64,000 nt of DNA from JAEMQF01 sp963775015 (GCA_963775015.1 CAVZHI010000005.1:558001-622000), one strand, 5' to 3'. Positions 49,943-58,934 are shown, counted from the first letter of the stretch. Program-made: numbers and translations. Notes: generated by a model not told the origin, from the sequence alone.

Positions 49943-50697
49943 AAGTTGAAGGCAAAGTCGCAATAGTCACCGGCGCCGGCAGCGGCATCGGCCGCGCCAC
50001 CGCGCTCGCCTTGCTGCGCGCCGACTACCGTGTCGTTCTCGCCGGGCGCCGCGCCGATGCCTTGCAGGAAACGATCACGCAGGCGGGTGAACTTGGCCGC
50101 CATGCGCTCGCGGTCCCCACCGACGCCGGCAAGCCCGAGTCCGTGAAAGCGCTGTTCGCGGCGACGAAGCAGGCCTTCGGCCGCCTCGACCTGCTGTTCA
50201 ACAACGCCGGCACGGGATCGCCACCGGTGCCACTCGAAGACATCACGTTCGAGCAATGGAAAACCGTCGTCGACGTGAACCTGACCGGCGCCTTCCTCTG
50301 CACCCAGGAAGCGTTTCGCATGATGAAGGATCAGACGCCACGCGGCGGGCGCATCATCAACAACGGCTCGATTTCGGCGCACGCGCCGCGCCCGTTCAGC
50401 TCGCCTTACACGGCGACGAAACACGCGATCACGGGCCTGACGAAAGCTGCGTCGCTCGACGGCCGCGCTTACGACATCGCGGTCGGCCAAATCGACATCG
50501 GCAACGCCGTCACCGAGATGACGCTGCGCATGACCAAGGGCGTGCCGCAGGCGAACGGCGAAATGAAGGTCGAAGACCGCATGGACGTGATGCATGTGGC
50601 GAACTCCGTCGTCCACATGGCAAGTCTGCCGATCGAGGCGAACGTCTTGTTCCTCACCGTGATGGCGACGAAGATGCCGTTTGTCGGGCGCGGTTGA
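49939..50697 (+). CDS. SDR family oxidoreductase
   Basis: This 252-residue short-chain dehydrogenase has the nucleotide motif TGAGSGIG (about residues 11-18), the NNAG motif (FNNAGTGSPPVPL), and a catalytic YxxxK in SSPYTATKHAI with the upstream Ser in NNGSISAHAP. The R-rich VVLAGRRADALQE after beta-2 suggests NADP(H). The substrate cannot be inferred from the sequence. The start overlaps the previous stop by 4 bp, so translational coupling is likely. It is the last gene of the DUF2782-thrB-BPSS1780-SDR group. Confidence 0.9.
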   Translation: MKVEGKVAIVTGAGSGIGRATALALLRADYRVVLAGRRADALQETITQAGELGRHALAVPTDAGKPESVKALFAATKQAFGRLDLLFNNAGTGSPPVPLEDITFEQWKTVVDVNLTGAFLCTQEAFRMMKDQTPRGGRIINNGSISAHAPRPFSSPYTATKHAITGLTKAASLDGRAYDIAVGQIDIGNAVTEMTLRMTKGVPQANGEMKVEDRMDVMHVANSVVHMASLPIEANVLFLTVMATKMPFVGRG

Positions 50698-50709
50698 TCC
50701 GGCGCACGT

Positions 50710-51678
50710 TCAGGTGACGATCGCGGCGATGCGGGCAAAGGACCAGTACGCGGCCATCGTTCCGATGCCATAGAGCATCGCGATTCGCCATTGCGGCAGT
50801 GCGGGAAGGCGCCGCGCGAATCGATAGACGAACCAGGCCGCGCCAAGGGCGAACAGCTGGCCGACCTCTACCCCGACGTTGAAGGTGAGCAGCGCGACCC
50901 AGAGGTGGTTGTCTGGCAAGCCGATTTCCTTGAGCGCGCCGGCAAACCCGAGACCGTGAACCAAGCCGAACAGAAACGCCACCATCGCGGGCCAGCGGCG
51001 CGCGAGCGTCTCGCGCTGGCGCAGCGCCTCGCCGGTAACGAGCAAGATCGACAGCGCAATCGTCGCCTCCACCGGCGGCGGACGCAGGACGAGCACGCCC
51101 AGGGCGCTGCTCGCCAGCGTCAGGCTGTGCGCGGCGGTGAAGGCGGTGACGGTGAGGATGAGGCGGCGCCGAAAGCCCACCAGGAACAGCAGCCCGGCGA
51201 CGAACATCAAGTGGTCGTAGCCCGTCAAGATGTGCTCGACGCCGAGCAGCGAATAGGCCGAGGCGATTTCGCCGACGCCGCGTTCGTCGTCGGCAGAACC
51301 GTACAAGCGAACCGTGGGTTGGCTGGCGGTGAGGGTGTAGACCCGAGTCTGCCCGCCCTGCCAGAAGACCTTGACGAGCGCTGCCGAGTAGCGCTTCCCC
51401 ACGCCTTCGATGCGCAGCTGGCCCTGCAGGCCGGCGGCGCCACAACGCAGCAAGTTTTCTTGCACCTGGCAGCCTTCGGGCCACACGGGAGTCAAGTCCT
51501 GGCTCGCGGGTCTTGCGCCGCTGGCGGCCCACTGCCAGGAGAATTCGCCGCGCGAAGTTTCGCGCAGCTCCATTTCGGCCATGCTCATTTCGTGCGCCGA
51601 CACCGCGCCAGCCGCAAGCAGCAACAGCAGGGCCTGCAGCGCGAGCACAGGCCTGTGCAAGCAGCGCAACCCTCGCAT
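50710..51678 (-). CDS. HupE/UreJ family membrane protein
   Basis: This 322-residue protein has a signal-like first helix ending in AHEMSMAEMELRE (H as an early mature residue), a periplasmic N-terminal half of about 130 residues, then six helices with the family motifs HILTGYDHLMFVAGLLFLVG, AAHSLTLASSALGVL and GLVHGLGFAGALKE. HupE and UreJ are nickel-permease-like proteins; this long form with a beta-rich ectodomain is the HupE_UreJ_2 type, whose substrate is not established. The ATG at 51678 overlaps the stop of the PpiC-like gene as ATGA, showing coupling. It converges with the SDR gene. Confidence 0.88.
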   Translation of the reverse strand: MRGLRCLHRPVLALQALLLLLAAGAVSAHEMSMAEMELRETSRGEFSWQWAASGARPASQDLTPVWPEGCQVQENLLRCGAAGLQGQLRIEGVGKRYSAALVKVFWQGGQTRVYTLTASQPTVRLYGSADDERGVGEIASAYSLLGVEHILTGYDHLMFVAGLLFLVGFRRRLILTVTAFTAAHSLTLASSALGVLVLRPPPVEATIALSILLVTGEALRQRETLARRWPAMVAFLFGLVHGLGFAGALKEIGLPDNHLWVALLTFNVGVEVGQLFALGAAWFVYRFARRLPALPQWRIAMLYGIGTMAAYWSFARIAAIVT

Positions 51679-52466
51679 CACGGGGAAGAATCCTCGAAAT
51701 GAATCTGGTACTTCTGGGCGCGTGCGCGGACCGCATCGGTGCGCAGCTGCGCCATCGTGGCGTCGGTCCAGTCCAGCAGAACCATGTTGCGCAGCGCGTC
51801 GAACGCCGCCGGCTGAGGCGGGGTGACGAGCTCGAGCCGAATCGCGCGCCAGCCGTCTCGCGTGGGCAGCGCGCGCCACTGGCCGAGCGGCGGCTCTGCG
51901 AGCGCTTTGGCAAACTCGGGCCCATAACTCTGCACCAGGTTCGTGTGCGGGCGCCCCTTGAATACGCGCAGCCCGGCCTTCGCGTCGCCCGGCGTTCCCG
52001 CGTTCAGCGCCTGGGCAAAGGCACGCACCGCCGCTTCCGACGTGTCGCCCGACAGCACGGCTTCCTGAAAATCAAAGCGCGCCGGCTCGTCGTACTTCGC
52101 GCGCTGCGTCTCGAACCAGTTGCGCAGCGTCGCCTCGTCAACGGGCGGCAACTTCAAACCGGTCTCGACCATCATCAGCGACTTGAAAATGACCCGCTCG
52201 CGAATCATCTTGTCGCCCCGGTCCACACCGAGCGCGACGCCTTCACGGTAAAGCACTTCGTTGTCGATCCAGCGCTGGCGCAGCGCGTCGAGTTCTTCGG
52301 CGTTCGGCTCGCGTCCGCGCGAGTCGCGAAACAGCTTCTTCGCCTCGAGGGTGACGTCGGCGCCGACGACGATGCGGCGCAGGTCGTCGGAGCGCCCAAG
52401 CAGAAAGTGGTCGACGCCGAACACCACGCCGCCGAGCAACACGAAGTGCAGCAGGGGTTCGCGCAA
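51678..52466 (-). CDS. membrane-anchored PpiC/SurA-like peptidylprolyl isomerase family protein
   Basis: This roughly 262-residue protein has an N-terminal hydrophobic anchor (REPLLHFVLLGGVVFGVDHFL) followed by a periplasmic part: a chaperone-like helical region (RIVVGADVTLEAKKLFRDSR) and a parvulin-like region (DEPARFDFQEAVLSG). The parvulin active-site residues are not clear, so it may be a chaperone only. The start is uncertain: the first in-frame start is TTG at 52466, though LPNWLREPLL just upstream looks coding, and an ATG at 52542 lies in another frame, so an indel is possible. It is coupled to the HupE gene by ATGA. Confidence 0.78.
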   Translation of the reverse strand: MREPLLHFVLLGGVVFGVDHFLLGRSDDLRRIVVGADVTLEAKKLFRDSRGREPNAEELDALRQRWIDNEVLYREGVALGVDRGDKMIRERVIFKSLMMVETGLKLPPVDEATLRNWFETQRAKYDEPARFDFQEAVLSGDTSEAAVRAFAQALNAGTPGDAKAGLRVFKGRPHTNLVQSYGPEFAKALAEPPLGQWRALPTRDGWRAIRLELVTPPQPAAFDALRNMVLLDWTDATMAQLRTDAVRARAQKYQIHFEDSSP

Positions 52467-52580
52467 CCAGTTCGGCAGCGACGCACGACGTGCCGCCGCG
52501 AGAGGGGCTTGAATTCGTGGAGAAGGGCAAAGGCAGTGACATGGGGCAGAAGAAGAACCGCAATGGCGGTTGAGAACACG

Positions 52581-52614
52581 CCAAGGCGCCGCGCGCGTTT
52601 GCGCGGCGCCTTGG
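52581..52614 (-). terminator. hairpin downstream of the DUF3604 gene
   Basis: A perfect 14-bp stem (CCAAGGCGCCGCGC with GCGCGGCGCCTTGG) flanks a GCGTTT loop, 15 bp after the DUF3604 stop on the minus strand. No T-run follows the stem on the minus strand, so it may pause, process or stabilise transcripts more than terminate them. It separates DUF3604 from the PpiC-HupE pair. Confidence 0.7.
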
Positions 52615-52629
52615 CACCTCTTTGACGCT

Positions 52630-54942
52630 TTATTTCACGCCGGCGACCCGGGTCGAGCCCTTCACTTCAATGAAGATCGGGTTGCTGTAGAACCACAGGT
52701 CGGCCCACGCCGCCACGTCGTAGCTGACGTACTTCTGGCCGTTCACGACCTCCATGTGCGCCGGGCAGCCGTCGATGGCGTCACCCTCGTACGTGGCCCC
52801 GGCAGGGATCACGACCGTCGGCACCGCCGTGCAAGGGATCTTCAAGTTGGCTGCGGCCGTCGCGGCGTTGCCGCCCGCGTTGGTGTAAAGATCGGCCAGC
52901 GGGTTGCCATTCGCATCGGTCTCAAAGGGCACGCTCGGCGGCAGGTTCGTGCCACGCAAGCGAACGTATTGCGACGTCGTGACATTCGGGATGCGAAAGC
53001 CCATCTTCAGAAAGTCGCGATGCGCGCTCTTCCACGTGTCGCGGTTGAACGTCTTGATGACGCCCGCCGTCGTGTTCTTCGCCGCTGCCGGCACCACCGA
53101 CAAGTCGGCCGTCGTGCCGTCGGCCTTCAGCCAGTTCAGGTTGCTCGGCCATTGCCCCGCGTAGTCCGGCGCTCCCGGCGTCTTGTAGCCGCTGACCTGG
53201 CCGCGAATCACGTCGATGTGGTCGAGCACCGGCATGTTCAAGGGCTGGGTCACGCCGATCTGCTTCAACGACGGATTCGGGAAGGTGTACGGCGAGTAGT
53301 TCTTGCCCGACGGATCCCGAACCGCAATGCCCACGACGATGTCTGCACCCGGGCGCACGACGAGTTTTTCACCCATCGTTGCGCAGTCGTCTTCGTCGAT
53401 GTCGGTGTTGCGCTTCGCCGCCTCGAGCGCCAGCTTCTCGGCGCGGCGCACGCCATGGTGCTCGGAGTTGCCGCGCGGGTAAACCGCGCACGCGACGAAC
53501 GCCAGGCGGTCGATCAACTGGCCGCTGGCGCTGAACGCGTTGCCGGTGCGCATGCCGTCAACGATCGCCTGCGGGCTCATTTTCTTCGCCCTGCCACCGT
53601 CCTTGTCGTCATCGCCGTCGTCGCGGTCTCGACCATTGCGCACCATCACGAACTGGCGCTGGTACTCGCCGGGAAAGAAGTCCTGGTTCGTGCGGCGATC
53701 GTCCGGGCCGAAGCTGCCGCGGTTGTGCCAGTCGGAGCTCGCGAAGAACCAGAAATTTCGGCCTTCGCCGAGCAGCGCATCCCACACGCCGCCGATTTGC
53801 GCGCCGTAGACGCCGGTGCCGCCGTACGTCGTGCCACCCACCGAGTCGGTCAGCACGCCGCCGATGTTGTTGCGCCTGGGCAGGTACTCGCCCCGGTCAG
53901 ACGATGCGCCGTGGCCGGGTTGCGTCTCGAAGCCGAAAGCGACGTTGGGCGCGGCGTTGTGAAAGTTGCGCAGGTGCTCGACGTTGAAGCCGTTGTTGCC
54001 GTTCGGGTTGAACGGGCCGGCGCGCTCCAGATGCGTCGGGATGTAGTAGCTGCCTTTCGGGTGGTTTTCCGCCATCCACTTCACCGCCTCGACGGTCTTC
54101 AAGTGGCCGCGCTCGCCGGTGCCGGTGCCGCCGGCGGGGATGAGCTTCTGGGCCAGGGCACTCCAGCTCGGGTCGGCCGCATTCGCGCTGCCCGTGACGG
54201 AGCAATTCCAGTTGTTGCCGATCGCGCTGCCGGCGGCGAAGTTGCCACGGCTCGTGTCAGTGTCGTTGCGGTCGAAGCAATATTCCCATTGCGCGAGCCC
54301 GGCGGCGTTGCCCAGGGCCGTGTAAGGCCCGGTGGCAGGCAGCGTCACGGAGCTCAGCGCGCTGGGCATTTGCCCGGTGATGACGGACATCGACGTGTGT
54401 TCGTGGCCGGCGACGACCGATTCCACGCCGAGAAAAAGCGGTTTGTCTTTCAGCGTCGCGAGGTACTCGAGGGCCGGGTACTGAAACTCTTGCAGCGACT
54501 GCCAGCGCCACATGTTTTGCGTCGCGCCCGCGCCGCTCACGTTGCCCTTGGGCGTGACGCCGCTGTTGACCCAGGTCGTGGTGGGGCCCTTGACGGCACC
54601 CGTCACCGCGTCGCTGACCAACGGGTACGCCGGTGTGGCGAGCGATGCATCTTCGGCGAGCGTGCAATTGCGGTTGCCACTGCCGCCATGGCCGGCTTGC
54701 ACGAACCAATCCAGGCCCCACGGCGTATCGACGCGATCCGTGGACTTCTTGACGAGCTTCTGCATCGAGGTCGAACCGTCAGAGCAGGTGCTGTGATTGT
54801 GGATGTCGCCGGTGACATACGTGCCACCGCGCTTGTGGTTGTCGCCCGCCGTCGCAACGCCGGGCACGCCGGTCATGGCGCCGGCGCCGATCGCCGCGAC
54901 CGCGGCGAGCGCGATCTGGCCTTTGCTGAATTCGAGTTTCAT
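52630..54942 (-). CDS. DUF3604 domain-containing secreted protein (PHP-like)
   Basis: This 770-residue exported protein has a signal peptide (MKLEFSKGQIALAAVAAIGAGAMTG) and the PHP-type metal motif GDIHNHSTCSDGSTS (about residues 45-59). Further conserved blocks are GVESVVAGHEHTSMS, FFASSDWHNRGSF and YPRGNSEHHGVRRAEKLALE. This matches the DUF3604 family of uncharacterised PHP-like proteins. An Asp/Lys-rich insert (GRDRDDGDDDKDGG, about residues 440-453) looks like a calcium-binding loop. The reaction is unknown, though metal-dependent phosphoesterase activity is plausible. It is the largest gene of a conserved-looking group with PpiC- and HupE-like genes downstream and a PCuAC-like gene upstream. 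Confidence 0.85.
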   Translation of the reverse strand: MKLEFSKGQIALAAVAAIGAGAMTGVPGVATAGDNHKRGGTYVTGDIHNHSTCSDGSTSMQKLVKKSTDRVDTPWGLDWFVQAGHGGSGNRNCTLAEDASLATPAYPLVSDAVTGAVKGPTTTWVNSGVTPKGNVSGAGATQNMWRWQSLQEFQYPALEYLATLKDKPLFLGVESVVAGHEHTSMSVITGQMPSALSSVTLPATGPYTALGNAAGLAQWEYCFDRNDTDTSRGNFAAGSAIGNNWNCSVTGSANAADPSWSALAQKLIPAGGTGTGERGHLKTVEAVKWMAENHPKGSYYIPTHLERAGPFNPNGNNGFNVEHLRNFHNAAPNVAFGFETQPGHGASSDRGEYLPRRNNIGGVLTDSVGGTTYGGTGVYGAQIGGVWDALLGEGRNFWFFASSDWHNRGSFGPDDRRTNQDFFPGEYQRQFVMVRNGRDRDDGDDDKDGGRAKKMSPQAIVDGMRTGNAFSASGQLIDRLAFVACAVYPRGNSEHHGVRRAEKLALEAAKRNTDIDEDDCATMGEKLVVRPGADIVVGIAVRDPSGKNYSPYTFPNPSLKQIGVTQPLNMPVLDHIDVIRGQVSGYKTPGAPDYAGQWPSNLNWLKADGTTADLSVVPAAAKNTTAGVIKTFNRDTWKSAHRDFLKMGFRIPNVTTSQYVRLRGTNLPPSVPFETDANGNPLADLYTNAGGNAATAAANLKIPCTAVPTVVIPAGATYEGDAIDGCPAHMEVVNGQKYVSYDVAAWADLWFYSNPIFIEVKGSTRVAGVK

Positions 54943-55072
54943 CGGGTCTACTCCTGGTGTTGTGGGTGCTTCTTCGAACGCTTGCGCTGCGGGTCGCGAT
55001 TCCCTTGACTCGCCGCGTCAGCGTATTGATTCGCAATGACGGCGCCGTGACACACGGCGAAGAATTTGCAGC

Positions 55073-55522
55073 TCAGCCGAAACGCGCGTAGTCGACGCTG
55101 AGGGTCGCCTGAACCCACCCGGCAGCCGCGAATTCGAGCGCAAGCGGATACTGGCGCCCCACCTGCAGCGGGAACTTCAGGCGCATCAGTCGCAGGTGCG
55201 GACCGGCTTCGCTGAGCACCGACGTCTGCCCCTGGCGAATCACGAAGTTCAGCGCAGACAGCGCGCCTTCGCCGCCCCATTCGGCGCCTTCGGCGACCGG
55301 CGACTCCGCGCCGATCAACCGATCGGTTTGCGTCACGTCCTGGAACGTCATGCACACGTTTGCCCAGGTCGCGCCGGGCGCCGAAGCGCGCGTCCAAGGG
55401 TGAATGATGGTGAGGTGGCCGGCGACGATTTCGCAGGCGCGTGCCGGCGCCAGGCCAACCAGCGTTGCGCCGAGCACGCATCCGGCGCGCAAGACGCCAC
55501 GTCGCTGCATCTGCCTGTTCAT
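55073..55522 (-). CDS. PCu(A)C-like copper chaperone family protein, copper ligands not conserved
   Basis: This 149-residue protein starts MNRQMQRRGVLRAGCVLGAT, with a Tat-like signal and a mature cupredoxin-like fold of the PCu(A)C/DUF461 family: HPWTRASAPGATWANVCMTF near residue 41 and GPHLRLMRLKFPLQVGRQYP near 108. In the family the copper site is H(M)-x10-M-x21-HxM. Here the first His and Met are not evident, and the last site reads HLRLM instead of HLM, so methionine at that position is Arg. Copper binding is therefore doubtful. The start is the ATG at 55522. It is followed by DUF3604, 130 bp away. Confidence 0.8.
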   Translation of the reverse strand: MNRQMQRRGVLRAGCVLGATLVGLAPARACEIVAGHLTIIHPWTRASAPGATWANVCMTFQDVTQTDRLIGAESPVAEGAEWGGEGALSALNFVIRQGQTSVLSEAGPHLRLMRLKFPLQVGRQYPLALEFAAAGWVQATLSVDYARFG

Positions 55523-55605
55523 GGTCGTTTTCTCCTTGCGCCGAATGGCACGCAAGGCTATGCCGCCAACGTGACAGGTTGAAGACAATTCCCTTGGCGT
55601 CAGGC

Positions 55606-58233
55606 TCAGCGTGGCGCGGCGGCGAGCCGCGCCAAGGCGTGTTCGGCCTCGGGCCGCTCCGGCTGCGCGCGCTTCAGCTCGGCCAGCAGCGAACGCGCTG
55701 CCGGCAGGTCGGCGCGTGCCAATGCGATGGCGATGCGCAACAACGGGTCGTAAGCAGGGCGAAAGTCGGGGCTGATGCGCAGCACCGACAACAGGGGTTC
55801 GCGCACCTGAAGCAACATGCGCTGCGCGTCAGCGGACGGCTGCACGGAGCGGCCGACGTCGAGGTAACGATTGCGCGCCGCCCCATACGCAGCGAGTCGA
55901 TTCGACCACTGCGCGTCCGTGTTGGACGCGACCAGCTCGGCGGGTGCGATGTCGAGCTCGCCGAGCAGCGCGAGCAATCGGTCGCGCGGCAGCGAATCGG
56001 GTGCGTAGGTGATCCGCGGTGCGCGGTAAGCGACGATCGGGCGGTCGTCGGTGTTCAGTGGTGCGTCGGCGGCAAAGCGCGCCAGCGCCTGCGGGCCGGC
56101 GACGAAACTTCCGAGCAGCGCGAATTCGTCGGCGAACCCGAAGTCGGCCGGACGCAGCGCACTGCGCTGCAGCCGCTCGCGCAACTGCGCCGGCTCGAAG
56201 CGACCGCCATCGTTGCGCGCCAGCAGGCCGAGCACGGGGGTCTCCAGGCTGTTCGTTGCGAGCACCGCCCAGCCGTCGGGATAAACCGCGACGAAGGATT
56301 GCACGATGCTGCGCAGCGTGTCGAGGTCGAGCTGATGCAACGGCAGCCATTGGCAGAACACGCCCTGTTCGGTGAGGCGGCCACGCACCGCGGCGAAGTG
56401 CTCGACCGTGTACAAGGACCCGGAACCGCTGCGCGCCGGATGGAAGTTGTCGGAAACGATGACGTCGTAGGACTGCTCGGTGGTCTTGACGAAGCGCCTG
56501 GCGTCGGCAGTCATGATGTGCAAGCGCGCCGGAGTTGCGCCGCCCGCGCCCGTGAAGTGCGCCGACGCGGCGATGACCTCGGGCAGCAACTCGACCGCAT
56601 CAACCTGCAGCGTCGGGTCCTCTGCCGCCGCAGACGCCGTGATGCCGGTGCCCAGGCCAAGGAACAGGGCGCGGCGCGGCGCGGCGTGCAGCAACAGCGG
56701 CAACAAGGCCTGGCGCGAGTCCGCCAACTGCGTCGCGCTGCTGCCCTCTTGCTGGCGGTTGTCGATGCGCAAGCGCGCAACGCCTTGCGCGTCTTCGACC
56801 ACACTCACCGCGGCCATCGCGCCCTCGTGGTAGCTGACGATCCTGCCTCCAGGCGGAACGTCGACGAACGCCAGGCGCGGCGCCAAGACCGCGAGGGCGA
56901 AGGCAGCGCTCAGCCCGGCCCACAGCGCCGCTGATCGAGTGGCGCGTCGCCCCGCCAGCGACAACCCGAGGTACCCGACGGCGACGATCAACAGTGCGAA
57001 CTTCGGCCCCAGCAGCGGCAGCAACAGAACGCCGAAGAGCAAGGGTGCAGCCGCTGCGCCGACAGTGTTGACGCCCAAGGCAGTGCCCCAACTCTGGTTC
57101 GCGGCGCGCGCCTGCGTGCAGAGGTGGCTGAACAAGGCGCCCATCACGAGCGTGGGCAGCGCAAATGCGGCGAACGCCAGCGTCGCTTCTGCCGCCAGAG
57201 CCGACGCCATGCCCGGGCCCAGCACCTGCACGACCCACTGCTTGACGTGCTCGGCGCCCCAGAGACTCGCGCTGCCGAGCAGGCAGGCGGCGGCCTGTGC
57301 GTGCAGGAGCCGATCCCGCAGGAGATCGGCGCCCATCGCGCCTGCGTTGGCGCTCTCGCCTGAGCGCATGCGCTGATACGCCGCTGCGCCCCCCGCCGTG
57401 CCGATCAAGTAGACCGCGAGCAGCAGCGCAAACGTATAGATCGTGTTCTCCGCGACCTGGCTGAGGACGCGCACGACGAGCACCTCGTAGCCGATTCCCA
57501 GCAAGCCCGTGGCAGCGAGCAAGACCAGCACGCTGCGCTGAGCCGGCACAGCGGCTGCAGGCAGCGCGACGGGCTGCTTCGACGCCAACCGCAACGCCGC
57601 CAATGCACACAAGACGTTGAGTGCAGCACACAGCGCCGCGGTACGCACCAGGCCGAGTTGCGGCACGAGCCAAAACGCGCTTGCGAGAACGCCGATCACT
57701 GCGCCCAGGGTATTGCACGCGTACAAGGCGGCAAGATACTGACGGCTGCGCTTCAGTTGCGCGGTCACGCGCTCCATCGCCGGCAACGTCGCGCCCATCG
57801 CTGCGGTGGCCGGCAGCAGAATCAGGAAGCTGCCGCCGAAGGCAACGAGCCATTGCCACACGGGGGTCGGCTGAGCCCCAGTGAGCGCGAGCAGCGCATT
57901 GGCGATGGGCGCCAGGCCCAGCGCCAAGGCGACGCTCCACGCCGCGATGCCGACCTCGCACGCCGCGTACCAAAGTTGCGGGCGCGAGCTGCGCTGGATG
58001 CGCGGCCCCAGACCCAGCGCGCCGACGGCGAGGCCACCGAAAAATGCCGTCACGACGGCGAGCACGGCGGCCGCCTCGTGGCCGAGCCACAAGGCGCCTT
58101 GCTGCGTCCAGACGATCTGATACCCCAGGCCGGCGAAGCCTGACGCGACCATCAATCCGAGGGCGGCGCGATGCTGCGTCCCGGCGTGTGCGGTCGAGCG
58201 CGCAAGCCGCGGCAATGTGAGGTGGGCGGACAA
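55606..58233 (-). CDS. spermidine synthase-like protein fused to an N-terminal polytopic membrane domain
   Basis: This 875-residue fusion has about 12 transmembrane helices in the first half (VASGFAGLGYQIVWTQQGAL, MFS-like), then a SAM-binding aminopropyltransferase fold. The motifs are ALFLGLGTGITASAAAEDP, the acidic VDAVELLPEV, and SDNFHPARSGSGSLYTVEHF. A tetratricopeptide-like tail closes it. Such proteins are annotated as spermidine-synthase family, yet a polyamine product is not shown. The catalytic Asp of PAPT enzymes is not certain. The start is TTG at 58233 by extent; an in-frame ATG at 58152 (MVASGFAGLGYQ) is also credible. It lies between the PCuAC-like and 2OG oxygenase genes. Confidence 0.82.
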   Translation of the reverse strand: MSAHLTLPRLARSTAHAGTQHRAALGLMVASGFAGLGYQIVWTQQGALWLGHEAAAVLAVVTAFFGGLAVGALGLGPRIQRSSRPQLWYAACEVGIAAWSVALALGLAPIANALLALTGAQPTPVWQWLVAFGGSFLILLPATAAMGATLPAMERVTAQLKRSRQYLAALYACNTLGAVIGVLASAFWLVPQLGLVRTAALCAALNVLCALAALRLASKQPVALPAAAVPAQRSVLVLLAATGLLGIGYEVLVVRVLSQVAENTIYTFALLLAVYLIGTAGGAAAYQRMRSGESANAGAMGADLLRDRLLHAQAAACLLGSASLWGAEHVKQWVVQVLGPGMASALAAEATLAFAAFALPTLVMGALFSHLCTQARAANQSWGTALGVNTVGAAAAPLLFGVLLLPLLGPKFALLIVAVGYLGLSLAGRRATRSAALWAGLSAAFALAVLAPRLAFVDVPPGGRIVSYHEGAMAAVSVVEDAQGVARLRIDNRQQEGSSATQLADSRQALLPLLLHAAPRRALFLGLGTGITASAAAEDPTLQVDAVELLPEVIAASAHFTGAGGATPARLHIMTADARRFVKTTEQSYDVIVSDNFHPARSGSGSLYTVEHFAAVRGRLTEQGVFCQWLPLHQLDLDTLRSIVQSFVAVYPDGWAVLATNSLETPVLGLLARNDGGRFEPAQLRERLQRSALRPADFGFADEFALLGSFVAGPQALARFAADAPLNTDDRPIVAYRAPRITYAPDSLPRDRLLALLGELDIAPAELVASNTDAQWSNRLAAYGAARNRYLDVGRSVQPSADAQRMLLQVREPLLSVLRISPDFRPAYDPLLRIAIALARADLPAARSLLAELKRAQPERPEAEHALARLAAAPR

Positions 58234-58285
58234 GGCGCGAAGCCTACGCGCCCAATTTGTCAGTTTGACGACAGCGGCCGGCGCT

Positions 58286-58909
58286 TCAGCCGCTGAAACC
58301 TACCGTGTAACCCCAAGAGTCGAGCCGTGTCGGAATGGCGTTGAACGCCATCGAAATGCGCTGCTCGCCGGGATTCGGCGGCACCGCGTGCATCAGGTAG
58401 CTGGGAAACAGCACCATGTCGCCCGGTTCGGGGGCTGGGCTCACCCACTTGTCGGCGCTGTAAGGGCCGGGGGTCATGCCGGCGTGGTCGTTCTTGAACG
58501 CGAAGTCGGTGCCGCCGGGAGACTTCATGAAGACCGTGCGCGCCTCGGGGTGCGTGGGCGTCAGGTAGAGCACGCCGGAAACAAAGCTGTTCGCGTGGTT
58601 GTGCATCGCCTGGCGCCCACCGGTGGCGAGCACGTTGACCCACATCTCCTTCACCGACCAGCCGAGGCGCTCGCCGAACAGGAGCGCTCCGAAGTCGATC
58701 AGTTTGGGCGTGACCAGGGTTGCAACCTCGACCAGCAGCGCGCTGTCGCTCGGGCGAAGCATCTGCGTGTGCGAGAGGTTCGGCGACGAGCTGTTGTCGC
58801 GCAGCGCGAGGGGCTTGAAGTGCTCGATCAGGCCGCTCACCAGATTGCGATGCAGGATTCCCGGGACACGCACGAACGGGACCGGAAAGAGCCCGATGAC
58901 TTCATCCAT
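58286..58909 (-). CDS. 2OG-Fe(II) oxygenase family protein (TIGR02466/PF13759-like)
   Basis: This 207-residue protein is of the double-stranded beta-helix dioxygenase type. The iron ligands fall in MHNHANSFVSGVLYL (about residues 102-116) and YLMHAVPPNPGEQRISMAF (about 171-189), with the 2-oxoglutarate Arg in EQRIS. The family is of unknown substrate, possibly a protein or small-molecule hydroxylase. It starts MDEVIGLFPVPFVRVPG. No partner gene is apparent; it follows the OlsB-like gene by 25 bp on the same strand. Confidence 0.85.
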   Translation of the reverse strand: MDEVIGLFPVPFVRVPGILHRNLVSGLIEHFKPLALRDNSSSPNLSHTQMLRPSDSALLVEVATLVTPKLIDFGALLFGERLGWSVKEMWVNVLATGGRQAMHNHANSFVSGVLYLTPTHPEARTVFMKSPGGTDFAFKNDHAGMTPGPYSADKWVSPAPEPGDMVLFPSYLMHAVPPNPGEQRISMAFNAIPTRLDSWGYTVGFSG

Positions 58910-58934
58910 CGTCCGGATTGTCTCAGCGTCTCTC

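Noticed and set aside
52570..55008. 812-residue plus-strand frame opposite DUF3604
   Set aside because: DUF3604 has a signal peptide and conserved PHP-type motifs; the opposite frame is its shadow, Arg/Val-rich.
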